A DNA stretch of 64,000 bases from Setophaga petechia (lineage: Eukaryota > Chordata > Aves > Passeriformes > Parulidae), in the NCBI GenBank assembly GCA_024362935.1, contig JANCRA010000028.1, positions 5,430,501-5,494,500 on the forward strand, given 5' to 3'. Each line of letters opens with the position of its first letter. Position 1 is the stretch's first letter. A model generated the notes under the pieces. That model saw only the letters and a list, made by a program, of their open reading frames with translations. It was not told where the DNA came from and did no database searches. Both the position numbers and the translations under genes were made by a program. Positions 34,210-46,192 of the stretch are shown in pieces.

Positions 34210-36022
34210 TGCCCGGCTGGAGCCCCTGCAGCACCCAGTCACCGAGTCCCACGCAGGACCGAGGGCCGGAAAAATAAACCAGCCACCAACCCATTGCGGG
34301 CTGTCACGACTGGTCCTTGTTAGCAACTGCGGCTAAAGAAACCTCTTGGCAAAAGGGGAAATCAGAGTGTTCCCTCCTGCCTTGGTCAAGGTTTTGATGC
34401 CTCTCCTCCATGTAGGTGGTTTTGTGTCTTCAAGCTCAGGCTGGAGTACTGCTAGGAGTGGCTTTAGCAAGGCGAGAAATGCAACAGTGAACCAACAGCT
34501 TCCCTTTCCAACTGACAAAGCAACTTGGGTTCACCTGAAGTGCCACAAGGGCCTGTGTGTGCGTTCCAAGGGCAACCGGGTGGCAGGAACAGAGACCTTG
34601 CTCCTCTCCAAAGCTGTAGAACAATTAGCAGTGGCAAAATGTGATTTTGGGTTAAGCCCTGACAAAATTGTTCCTCATTCGTCCCCAGAAATGGGAAGCT
34701 GGGCTGGGCCTTTGACCTGCTGGGACTGCAGCGTTGTCGGTCATAGGCATGGAGCCCACAGGAAATGCTGAGGTTCTGGAGTCATTCCCATCATGCTGGG
34801 ATCATTATACCACCCCACCCCACCATCCCCCCCCCCAAAAATAAAAAATCACGGTTTGCCCTGAAATGGCGGCTCCTCCTCACCCTGTTGGTCATTATGA
34901 GGGGACATTGGGCTCTGGCTGGGGGTGGAAATGCTCCCAAAGGGCCTTGAACTCCTGCGGGAATTGGGCCAGCAAGGAGGTGGCACTGAGCCTTTCAGGG
35001 AATTGTGGGGAAAGAGAAGGTCCCCTCTGAGCCTCCTTTTGTCCAGGATGACAGAAACTGTGCTTGGAATGACCGCCTTTGTTTGTATTTACAGAACCTG
35101 AGACGCACAGTGAGTGCTTCTGGGGAGGAGGGAGGTGTGTGGGGTATGCAGCCAACAAATAACGATGGTTAGTAATGGTTTTGTTGACCAACAGTGTAAA
35201 GGCCATTGCCATGGGCCTCATGGAGCTCATGGGCTCAGCAGCCACAGTCCCTGTGGAGATCAAGTCTGCCAGGCTCTCTGTGGGTGTCTGACACTCAGCT
35301 CAGCCCTCCGCGGCTCTGTAGCCTCGCCAGGGCCAGCAGGGTCCCGATGCCCAAAGGCACACAAAGCATCCTCCCAGCACAGGCTGAGCCACTCAGGGTG
35401 GCAGAATCCTGTGGCAATTCAGCTCTCTGAGCATCCTCTCTGCTTTTAGACGGTCCCAGTGCCCTTGTCCCACAGACATTGGCTCTGCCAAGTACCACTG
35501 CCTTCTCTAGGTGCTGACGGGCATCAAACAGTGGAGGCACTGTGCTGTGAGGGACAGCGATCTTTTATTTGGGGTGGCTGGGGACAAGCTGGACCAGAAT
35601 AAATAGCCATGAGATGTGGCTTTGGATGGGATTCATCCCGATACGTCCCAGTGGGATCCCCTTCAAACATGTAGCCAAGGTCCTGAAAGCCCAAGGAGGT
35701 CCATGCTGGCTCAGGGCTCTCCAGCTGTATGTGACTTGAAAGGAAGGCTTTGGAACTATCCAGGAAACTCCATCCTTTCAATCAAACCATGATAGCAGGA
35801 AAAATGAAGGGAAGGTCATCGTGGGCACTACTGGGAAGTGATGGAAAGACACAGCAGCCAGCCATGGGGGGAGGCGGGGCCATGATGGCACACAGGGGAG
35901 GAGCCCTGCGGTGGGGCAGGTCTGTGGTGTCACACACTGTCCTGGCCACAGCACTGTGACATCATTGTGCCTATATGCCTATATAATCCGGGCCAGCCCC
36001 CGCAGCTGCCAGTGCAGTTGCG
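34210..36022 (+). other. Spacer between copies 7 and 8
   Basis: Poly(A) signal 34273-34278; CCCCA tract 34810-34848, one five-base repeat shorter than elsewhere; probable CR1 fragment 34991-35054 (minus); invariant block about 35075-35853; copy 8 promoter. GGCAACCGGG (for GGCCACCGGG) at about 34571 is shared with copies 8 and 9. Confidence 0.7.
35957..35986 (+). promoter_or_regulatory. Core promoter of copy 8
   Basis: CRE-like site 35957-35964 and TATATAA 35980-35986; upstream CCACAG form. Confidence 0.65.
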
Positions 36023-39000
36023 ATGGTGCGTGCCGGAGCCATGGGTGACGGTTACGCACCTTTGACTGCGCTTGTCCTGCTGCTGGCCGCCGTGGCTGTC
36101 TGCTGGGCCCTTGGCCTCTGGCAGCCATGGAGGCGGCAAGCAGGGACAGAGAAGAGGCGCAAGCGCCCCGGGGTCCGGCCCAGAGGCTCACGCAGGAACC
36201 GGGGAGCCCCTGCGGCTCCCAGGCCCTGCAGGCCTCGGGCTACCCCTCGCAAGCGGCCAGGTGCTCCCGCCAGCACCCTGGGCAGCTCCTGCAGCTGCGG
36301 CCCCTGCGTGGCAGTGGGCCGAGAGCTGCAGGAACTGATGCAGCTGCTCTGGGCTGGCAGTGGGACATCTGAGCCGCTCTACTCTGGGATGTGGCGGGCC
36401 CTGTGGAAAGAGCTGCGGGAGCTGGTGAGGCGAGGCCACCTGCCCTGCTGTGGCTCGTCCCGCTCCCCCAGGCGCCGCCATCCCATGAGGAGGCAGCTCC
36501 CAGGAAGAGTCTCCATCTCTGGGAGGGCCTCGAGCCTTGCAAGGATGGCACGGCAGACGACACCCGCCATCCTTGCAAGAAGCTCAGGCTGTCAGAGATC
36601 CTCCATCCTGCCAGGAGCCTCGGCTACCTCTGACAGCCTCCATCCTTCAGAGAGGCTCAGTGAGACCTGTCAGCCTGCAGCAAGTGCAGAGCCCGCGGAC
36701 AGGTCTCCCGGCTCCCTTGGACCCTTGGACTTGGACAAGACGGGCACAACCCTGAGCGTTGTCGTGGCCAGGGAAAGCCCGGGAGTCCAAGTGGGAGCCC
36801 AGCCCGATGCAGGGGAGCCATCTCAGGAGCAGGTGGCTCGGGAGCAGCAAGCGTCCTGCAGCCGGCACTTGTCGGCCCACAGCTGCCAGGACGCTGTGCC
36901 GGCTGTGCCAGCGGGCTGCAGCCCGTGCCGGGTGGAGGAGACGAGCCTCGAGACACCTGGGCACCTCCATCTCGAGGAAGCTGCTCCGAAACAGCCACCG
37001 ACTGCCAAGGAGGCCCTAATAGAAGGTGAGATCTTCTGAGGAGCTGTCTGCAGCTCCCCTGGGGCTCTTCAGGGCCATTGCCAGGCCAGGCCCTCTGAGA
37101 GCAGCCTAGTCCCTGGCTGTTCTCAGTGCCTCTGATGGCTTCAAAAATCCCCTGCGTGGTTTGCAGCTGCTCCTGGGACCCCCCTGCGCGACAGCTCGGG
37201 CTGCAGCCCCGGCCGCGCACAAGAGCAGAGCGCAGGCCACGAGGCCGGGGCCAGCGCCGGTGCCGCCGTGCCCCCCTGCAGCGGGGCTCCTGCAGCCGCC
37301 TGTGCGCGCTGCCCGGGCCCGGCCGTGCCGCTCGCCAGCCCCTCGGCTGCAGGGCGGTGGCCGCTGCCCGGCGCGCGGCAGGGAGCAGGTGAGAGCAGCG
37401 CGGCCCGCGGGGGCCGGCCCCTGCCCTGGCGGGCACTGGGCGGGGGGGGGGGGGTTCCTGGGCGCAGCGCTGACGCCTCGCTCTCGGCCTTTTGCAGGGC
37501 AAAAGAAGGAGCTGCAGGAGCTCTACCAGCTGGGCCCGCAGCTGGGCAGGGGCGGCTTCGGCACCGTTTTCGCGGACAGCCGCCTGGCGGACGGTAGCCC
37601 GGTAAGTGGGCGGCACGGGCGGGCGCGGGCGGAGGCTCCGGGCCGGGGCTGGGCGGGGCTGGAGCTCAGCCCCCTGTGTCCGTGCCTTGCAGGTGGCTCT
37701 CAAGCGCGTGGCCCGGGAGAGCGTCCTGCGCTGGGACGAGCGCGTGAGTGAGCGGGGCCAGCGGGCCGGGGCGGGCCGGGGCGGGCAGGGATAAGGCCGG
37801 GGAGGGCCCCGAGGGAGGGCGCCGAGGCACGGCGGGGGCGGCGGGCGTGGGCTCAGCGCGCGAGGCGGAGCGCGGCGGGCCCGCGGATGCCGAACGCCGG
37901 GGCCGGCTCCAGGCGGGGGGACAGCTGCCAAGCGTGCCCTGGGCGGGAGGGATCCCGAGCAGCACGGAGGCTGCCCGAGGGGACACCGGGGCATGCCGGG
38001 CAGGGGGCAGTGGAGGCACAGGGCAGCACCAGGCCTGGCGCAGGCAATGTCTCGTCCTCGCAGCCCGACGGCACCCGTGTTCCGCTGGAGATCGTGCTGA
38101 TGGAGAAGGTGGGCTCCGGCTGCCGCAGCATCATCCAGCTCCTGGACTGGTTCGAGCTGCCTGACAGCTTCGTGCTGGTCCTGGAGCGTCCGGAGCGGTC
38201 GCGGGATCTGCTGGAGCTGCTGCGGGAGCAGCAGTTCCTGAGCGAGGAGGCGGCGCGCTGGCTTTTCTGCCAGGTGCTGGAGGCCGTGTGGCACTGCACC
38301 GCCTGCGGCGTCTGGCACGGCGACATCAAGGCGGAGAACCTCCTCGTGGACCCGGACACTGGCAGCCTGAAGCTCATCGACTTCGGTTGCGGCACCTTCT
38401 TCCACGGCCACACCTGCAGGGATGTTGCCGGTGAGCCCGCGGCCCGGGCCCTGCTGCCTCTGCCAGGCACTGCACCGTGCCATTCCCTCCTGGGCTGTGG
38501 GTGCGGCATTCAGCCGGCTGCCGGCTGCCCTGTGCCCCGGGGCAGGTGCTGTGCCCCAGGAGCCGGCTGCTGGCCTTGCCGACAGAGGGGGGCTGCAAAA
38601 GCCAGGCCCCGGCCCCTCGGCTTGGCAGGCCTGCTTGGGCTTGTGCCGCTCTTCTGGCCTTCTCTGCCTTGCAGAGCGGTTTCCTGGCTTTGGCCAATTG
38701 CCTGCGGGTGCCGGGTGGCCTTGGGGGAAGTTGTGGCCGCAGGTGCGGGCCCTGCCTCTGGCAGGAGGCCGGCGCCAGGCTCTGGAAGGCAGCAGCCTGC
38801 GCCCGACCAGCGCCGCCTGTCTCCCCTAGGAACACGGATGTACTGCTCGCCCGAGTGGATCCGCCTGGGCTCCTACCGCAAGGAGCCGGCGACCATCTGG
38901 TCCCTGGGCGTGCTGCTCTATGTCATGGTCTGCGGGTGCTTCCCCTTCCGGGACGACCATGACATCGTGTGGGGGCAGCTCTTCTTCTGGCGGCAGGTGT

Positions 39001-39289
39001 CTCCAGGTTGGTGTGGGCCTCAAGCACGCTGGGCTGGAGGAGGTGGCCGTGTCCTGCCGTGCCGCTGTCCCGCCAAGGGCAGCTCTGAGCACTCGCAGCC
39101 TGGCCCGGCTTCTGCGGGCACTGCCGGGCGCGGCCGGGCAGGAGCCTCGTGCCAGTGAGCGGCGCTTTCTGCCTTCTCTCCCCAGAGTGCCAGCACCTGA
39201 TCACCTGGTGTTTGGGCAAGCACCCCCTGGAGCGGGCCAATCTGGAGGACATCTGGCGCCACCCTTGGGTGTGGGGCTGGCGCCTTTGA
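36023..39289 (+). CDS. PIM-like kinase copy 8
   Basis: Exons: 36023-37025, 37167-37388, 37498-37601, 37693-37743, 38064-38430, 38830-39006, 39186-39289; 675 residues, intact. Type C: E43, R57, M123, R125, S166, I195, A328, E657, R674, and the silent CTG codon for L472 shared with copies 9, 10 and 12. A private change makes G435 Asp (FADS instead of FAGS), just after the glycine-rich loop. The intron 2 G-run is thirteen bases, the longest together with copy 9. Confidence 0.82.
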
Positions 39290-41107
39290 TGCCCGGCTGG
39301 AGCCCCTGCAGCACCCAGTCACCGAGTCCCACGCAGGACCGAGGGCCGGAAAAATAAACCAGCCACCAACCCATTGCGGGCTGTCACGACTGGTCCTTGT
39401 TAGCAACTGCGGCTAAAGAAACCTCTTGGCAAAAGGGGAAATCAGAGTGTTCCCTCCTGCCTTGGTCAAGGTTTTGATGCCTCTCCTCCATGTAGGTGGT
39501 TTTGTGTCTTCAAGCTCAGGCTGGAGTACTGCTAGGAGTGGCTTTAGCAAGGCGAGAAATGCAACAGTGAACCAACAGCTTCCCTTTCCAACTGACAAAG
39601 CAACTTGGGTTCACCTGAAGTGCCACAAGGGCCTGTGTGTGCGTTCCAAGGGCAACCGGGTGGCAGGAACAGAGACCTTGCTCCTCTCCAAAGCTGTAGA
39701 ACAATTAGCAGTGGCAAAATGTGATTTTGGGTTAAGCCCTGACAAAATTGTTCCTCATTCGTCCCCAGAAATGGGAAGCTGGGCTGGGCCTTTGACCTGC
39801 TGGGACTGCAGCGTTGTCAGTCATAGGCATGGAGCCCACGGGAAATGCTGAGGTGCTGGAGTCATTCCCATCATGCTGGGATCATTGTACCACCCCACCC
39901 CACCCCACCATCCCCCCCCCCAAAAATAAAAAATCATGGTTTGCCCTGAAATGGCGGCTCCTCCTCACCCTGTTGGTCATTATGAGGGGACATTGGGCTC
40001 TGGCAGGGGGTGGAAATGCTCCCAAAGGGCCTTGAACTCCTGCGGGAATTGGTCCAGCAAGGAGGTGACACTGAGCCTTTCAGGGAATTGTGGGGAAAGA
40101 GAAGGTCCCCTCTGAGCCTCCTTTTGTCCAGGATGACAGAAACTGTGCTTGGAATGACCGCCTTTGTTTGTATTTACAGAACCTGAGACGCACAGTGAGT
40201 GCTTCTGGGGAGGAGGGAGGTGTGTGGGGTATGCAGCCAACAAATAACGATGGTTAGTAATGGTTTTGTTGACCAACAGTGTAAAGGCCATTGCCATGGG
40301 CCTCATGGAGCTCATGGGCTCAGCAGCCACAGTCCCTGTGGAGATCAAGTCTGCCAGGCTCTCTGTGGGTGTCTGACACTCAGCTCAGCCCTCCGCGGCT
40401 CTGTAGCCTCGCCAGGGCCAGCAGGGTCCCGATGCCCAAAGGCACACAAAGCATCCTCCCAGCACAGGCTGAGCCACTCAGGGTGGCAGAATCCTGTGGC
40501 AATTCAGCTCTCTGAGCATCCTCTCTGCTTTTAGACGGTCCCAGTGCCCTTGTCCCACAGACATTGGCTCTGCCAAGTACCACTGCCTTCTCTAGGTGCT
40601 GACGGGCATCAAACAGTGGAGGCACTGTGCTGTGAGGGACAGCGATCTTTTATTTGGGGTGGCTGGGGACAAGCTGGACCAGAATAAATAGCCATGAGAT
40701 GTGGCTTTGGATGGGATTCATCCCGATACGTCCCAGTGGGATCCCCTTCAAACATGTAGCCAAGGTCCTGAAAGCCCAAGGAGGTCCATGCTGGCTCAGG
40801 GCTCTCCAGCTGTATGTGACTTGAAAGGAAGGCTTTGGAACTATCCAGGAAACTCCATCCTTTCAATCAAACCATGATAGCAGGAAAAATGAAGGGAAGG
40901 TCATCGTGGGCACTACTGGGAAGTGATGGAAAGACACAGCAGCCAGCCATGGGGGGAGGCGGGGCCATGATGGCACACAGGGGAGGAGCCCTGCGGTGGG
41001 GCAGGTCTGTGGTGTCACACACTGTCCTGGCCACAGCACTGTGACATCATTGTGCCTATATGCCTATATAATCCGGGCCAGCCCCCGCAGCTGCCAGTGC
41101 AGTTGCG
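39290..41107 (+). other. Spacer between copies 8 and 9
   Basis: Poly(A) signal 39353-39358; CCCCA/poly-C tract 39890-39933; probable CR1 fragment 40076-40139 (minus); invariant block about 40160-40938; copy 9 promoter. The left part is type C and the right part, from about 39820, matches the copy 1/5/6 spacers, so the spacer itself is mosaic. Confidence 0.7.
41042..41071 (+). promoter_or_regulatory. Core promoter of copy 9
   Basis: CRE-like site 41042-41049 and TATATAA 41065-41071; upstream CCACAG form. Confidence 0.65.
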
Positions 41108-44100
41108 ATGGTGCGTGCCGGAGCCATGGGTGACGGTTACGCACCTTTGACTGCGCTTGTCCTGCTGCTGGCCGCCGTGGCTGTCTGCTGGGCCCTTGGC
41201 CTCTGGCAGCCATGGAGGCGGCAAGCAGGGACAGAGAAGAGGCGCAAGCGCCCCGGGGTCCGGCCCAGAGGCTCACGCAGGAACCGGGGAGCCCCTGCGG
41301 CTCCCAGGCCCTGCAGGCCTCGGGCTACCCCTCGCAAGCGGCCAGGTGCTCCCGCCAGCACCCTGGGCAGCTCCTGCAGCTGCGGCCCCTGCGTGGCAGT
41401 GGGCCGAGAGCTGCAGGAACTGATGCAGCTGCTCTGGGCTGGCAGTGGGACATCTGAGCCGCTCTACTCTGGGATGTGGCGGGCCCTGTGGAAAGAGCTG
41501 CGGGAGCTGGTGAGGCGAGGCCACCTGCCCTGCTGTGGCTCGTCCCGCTCCCCCAGGCGCCGCCATCCCATGAGGAGGCAGCTCCCAGGAAGAGTCTCCA
41601 TCTCTGGGAGGGCCTCGAGCCTTGCAAGGATGGCACGGCAGACGACACCCGCCATCCTTGCAAGAAGCTCAGGCTGTCAGAGATCCTCCATCCTGCCAGG
41701 AGCCTCGGCTACCTCTGACAGCCTCCATCCTTCAGAGAGGCTCAGTGAGACCTGTCAGCCTGCAGCAAGTGCAGAGCCCGCGGACAGGTCTCCCGGCTCC
41801 CTTGGACCCTTGGACTTGGACAAGACGGGCACAACCCTGAGCGTTGTCGTGGCCAGGGAAAGCCCGGGAGTCCAAGTGGGAGCCCAGCCCGATGCAGGGG
41901 AGCCATCTCAGGAGCAGGTGGCTCGGGAGCAGCAAGCGTCCTGCAGCCGGCACTTGTCGGCCCACAGCTGCCAGGACGCTGTGCCGGCTGTGCCAGCGGG
42001 CTGCAGCCCGTGCCGGGTGGAGGAGACGAGCCTCGAGACACCTGGGCACCTCCATCTCGAGGAAGCTGCTCCGAAACAGCCACCGACTGCCAAGGAGGCC
42101 CTAACAGAAGGTGAGATCTTCTGAGGAGCTGTCTGCAGCTCCCCTGGGGCTCTTCAGGGCCATTGCCAGGCCAGGCCCTCTGAGAGCAGCCTAGTCCCTG
42201 GCTGTTCTCAGTGCCTCTGATGGCTTCAAAAATCCCCTGCGTGGTTTGCAGCTGCTCCTGGGACCCCCCTGCGCGACAGCTCGGGCTGCAGCCCCGGCCG
42301 CGCACAAGAGCAGAGCGCAGGCCACGAGGCCGGGGCCAGCGCCGGTGCCGCCGTGCCCCCCTGCAGCGGGGCTCCTGCAGCCGCCTGTGCGCGCTGCCCG
42401 GGCCCGGCCGTGCCGCTCGCCAGCCCCTCGGCTGCAGGGCGGTGGCCGCTGCCCGGCGCGCGGCAGGGAGCAGGTGAGAGCAGCGCGGCCCGCGGGGGCC
42501 GGCCCCTGCCCTGGCGGGCACTGGGCGGGGGGGGGGGGGTTCCTGGGCGCAGCGCTGACGCCTCGCTCTCGGCCTTTTGCAGGGCAAAAGAAGGAGCTGC
42601 AGGAGCTCTACCAGCTGGGCCCGCAGCTGGGCAGGGGCGGCTTCGGCACCGTTTTCGCGGGCAGCCGCCTGGCGGACGGTAGCCCGGTAAGTGGGCGGCA
42701 CGGGCGGGCGCGGGCGGAGGCTCCGGGCCGGGGCTGGGCGGGGCTGGAGCTCAGCCCCCTGTGTCCGTGCCTTGCAGGTGGCTCTCAAGCGCGTGGCCCG
42801 GGAGAGCGTCCTGCGCTGGGACGAGCGCGTGAGTGAGCGGGACCAGCGGGCCGGGGCGGGCCGGGGCGGGCAGGGATAAGGCCGGGGAGGGCCCCGAGGG
42901 AGGGCGCCGAGGCACGGCGGGGGCGGCGGGCGTGGGCTCAGCGCGCGAGGCGGAGCGCGGCGGGCCCGCGGATGCCGAACGCCGGGGCCGGCTCCAGGCG
43001 GGGGGACAGCTGCCAAGCGTGCCCTGGGCGGGAGGGATCCCGAGCAGCACGGAGGCTGCCCGAGGGGACACCGGGGCATGCCGGGCAGGGGGCAGTGGAG
43101 GCACAGGGCAGCACCAGGCCTGGCGCAGGCAATGTCTCGTCCTCGCAGCCCGACGGCACCCGTGTTCCGCTGGAGATCGTGCTGATGGAGAAGGTGGGCT
43201 CCGGCTGCCGCAGCATCATCCAGCTCCTGGACTGGTTCGAGCTGCCTGACAGCTTCGTGCTGGTCCTGGAGCGTCCGGAGCGGTCGCGGGATCTGCTGGA
43301 GCTGCTGCGGGAGCAGCAGTTCCTGAGCGAGGAGGCGGCGCGCTGGCTTTTCTGCCAGGTGCTGGAGGCCGTGTGGCACTGCACCGCCTGCGGCGTCTGG
43401 CACGGCGACATCAAGGCGGAGAACCTCCTCGTGGACCCGGACACTGGCAGCCTGAAGCTCATCGACTTCGGTTGCGGCACCTTCTTCCACGGCCACACCT
43501 GCAGGGATGTTGCCGGTGAGCCCGCGGCCCGGGCCCTGCTGCCTCTGCCAGGCACTGCACCGTGCCATTCCCTCCTGGGCTGTGGGTGCGGCATTCAGCC
43601 GGCTGCCGGCTGCCCTGTGCCCCGGGGCAGGTGCTGTGCCCCAGGAGCCGGCTGCTGGCCTTGCCGACAGAGGGGGGCTGCAAAAGCCAGGCCCCGGCCC
43701 CTCGGCTTGGCAGGCCTGCTTGGGCTTGTGCCGCTCTTCTGGCCTTCTCTGCCTTGCAGAGCGGTTTCCTGGCTTTGGCCAATTGCCTGCGGGTGCCGGG
43801 TGGCCTTGGGGGAAGTTGTGGCCGCAGGTGCGGGCCCTGCCTCTGGCAGGAGGCCGGCGCCAGGCTCTGGAAGGCAGCAGCCTGCGCCCGACCAGCGCCG
43901 CCTGTCTCCCCTAGGAACACGGATGTACTGCTCGCCCGAGTGGATCCGCCTGGGCTCCTACCGCAAGGAGCCGGCGACCATCTGGTCCCTGGGCGTGCTG
44001 CTCTATGTCATGGTCTGCGGGTGCTTCCCCTTCCGGGACGACCATGACATCGTGTGGGGGCAGCTCTTCTTCTGGCGGCAGGTGTCTCCAGGTTGGTGTG

Positions 44101-44374
44101 GGCCTCAAGCACGCTGGGCTGGAGGAGGTGGCCGTGTCCTGCCGTGCCGCTGTCCCGCCAAGGGCAGCTCTGAGCACTCGCAGCCTGGCCCGGCTTCTGC
44201 GGGCACTGCCGGGCGCGGCCGGGCAGGAGCCTCGTGCCAGTGAGCGGCGCTTTCTGCCTTCTCTCCCCAGAGTGCCAGCACCTGATCACCTGGTGTTTGG
44301 GCAAGCACCCCCTGGAGCGGGCCAATCTGGAGGACATCTGGCGCCACCCTTGGGTGTGGGGCTGGCGCCTTTGA
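41108..44374 (+). CDS. PIM-like kinase copy 9
   Basis: Exons: 41108-42110, 42252-42473, 42583-42686, 42778-42828, 43149-43515, 43915-44091, 44271-44374; 675 residues, intact. Type C (E43, S166, CTG for L472, E657, R674). A private ATA-to-ACA change makes residue 333 Thr, next to the exon 1 donor site. A private G-to-A lies at 42841, a few bases into intron 4. The remaining kinase sequence equals copy 10. Confidence 0.82.
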
Positions 44375-46192
44375 TGCCCGGCTGGAGCCCCTGCAGCACC
44401 CAGTCACCGAGTCCCACGCAGGACCGAGGGCCGGAAAAATAAACCAGCCACCAACCCATTGCGGGCTGTCACGACTGGTCCTTGTTAGCAACTGCGGCTA
44501 AAGAAACCTCTTGGCAAAAGGGGAAATCAGAGTGTTCCCTCCTGCCTTGGTCAAGGTTTTGATGCCTCTCCTCCATGTAGGTGGTTTTGTGTCTTCAAGC
44601 TCAGGCTGGAGTACTGCTAGGAGTGGCTTTAGCAAGGCGAGAAATGCAACAGTGAACCAACAGCTTCCCTTTCCAACTGACAAAGCAACTTGGGTTCACC
44701 TGAAGTGCCACAAGGGCCTGTGTGTGCGTTCCAAGGGCAACCGGGTGGCAGGAACAGAGACCTTGCTCCTCTCCAAAGCTGTAGAACAATTAGCAGTGGC
44801 AAAATGTGATTTTGGGTTAAGCCCTGACAAAATTGTTCCTCATTCGTCCCCAGAAATGGGAAGCTGGGCTGGGCCTTTGACCTGCTGGGACTGCAGCGTT
44901 GTCGGTCATAGGCATGGAGCCCACAGGAAATGCTGAGGTTCTGGAGTCATTCCCATCATGCTGGGATCATTATACCACCCCACCCCACCCCACCATCCCC
45001 CCCCCCAAAAATAAAAAATCACGGTTTGCCCTGAAATGGCGGCTCCTCCTCACCCTGTTGGTCATTATGAGGGGACATTGGGCTCTGGCTGGGGGTGGAA
45101 ATGCTCCCAAAGGGCCTTGAACTCCTGCGGGAATTGGGCCAGCAAGGAGGTGGCACTGAGCCTTTCAGGGAATTGTGGGGAAAGAGAAGGTCCCCTCTGA
45201 GCCTCCTTTTGTCCAGGATGACAGAAACTGTGCTTGGAATGACCGCCTTTGTTTGTATTTACAGAACCTGAGACGCACAGTGAGTGCTTCTGGGGAGGAG
45301 GGAGGTGTGTGGGGTATGCAGCCAACAAATAACGATGGTTAGTAATGGTTTTGTTGACCAACAGTGTAAAGGCCATTGCCATGGGCCTCATGGAGCTCAT
45401 GGGCTCAGCAGCCACAGTCCCTGTGGAGATCAAGTCTGCCAGGCTCTCTGTGGGTGTCTGACACTCAGCTCAGCCCTCCGCGGCTCTGTAGCCTCGCCAG
45501 GGCCAGCAGGGTCCCGATGCCCAAAGGCACACAAAGCATCCTCCCAGCACAGGCTGAGCCACTCAGGGTGGCAGAATCCTGTGGCAATTCAGCTCTCTGA
45601 GCATCCTCTCTGCTTTTAGACGGTCCCAGTGCCCTTGTCCCACAGACATTGGCTCTGCCAAGTACCACTGCCTTCTCTAGGTGCTGACGGGCATCAAACA
45701 GTGGAGGCACTGTGCTGTGAGGGACAGCGATCTTTTATTTGGGGTGGCTGGGGACAAGCTGGACCAGAATAAATAGCCATGAGATGTGGCTTTGGATGGG
45801 ATTCATCCCGATACGTCCCAGTGGGATCCCCTTCAAACATGTAGCCAAGGTCCTGAAAGCCCAAGGAGGTCCATGCTGGCTCAGGGCTCTCCAGCTGTAT
45901 GTGACTTGAAAGGAAGGCTTTGGAACTATCCAGGAAACTCCATCCTTTCAATCAAACCATGATAGCAGGAAAAATGAAGGGAAGGTCATCGTGGGCACTA
46001 CTGGGAAGTGATGGAAAGACACAGCAGCCAGCCATGGGGGGAGGCGGGGCCATGATGGCACACAGGGGAGGAGCCCTGCGGTGGGGCAGGTCTGTGGTGT
46101 CACACACTGTCCTGGCCACAGCACTGTGACATCATTGTGCCTATATGCCTATATAATCCGGGCCAGCCCCCGCAGCTGCCAGTGCAGTTGCG
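44375..46192 (+). other. Spacer between copies 9 and 10
   Basis: Poly(A) signal 44438-44443; CCCCA/poly-C tract 44975-45018; probable CR1 fragment 45161-45224 (minus); invariant block about 45245-46023; copy 10 promoter. Confidence 0.7.
46127..46156 (+). promoter_or_regulatory. Core promoter of copy 10
   Basis: CRE-like site 46127-46134 and TATATAA 46150-46156; upstream CCACAG form. Confidence 0.65.
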
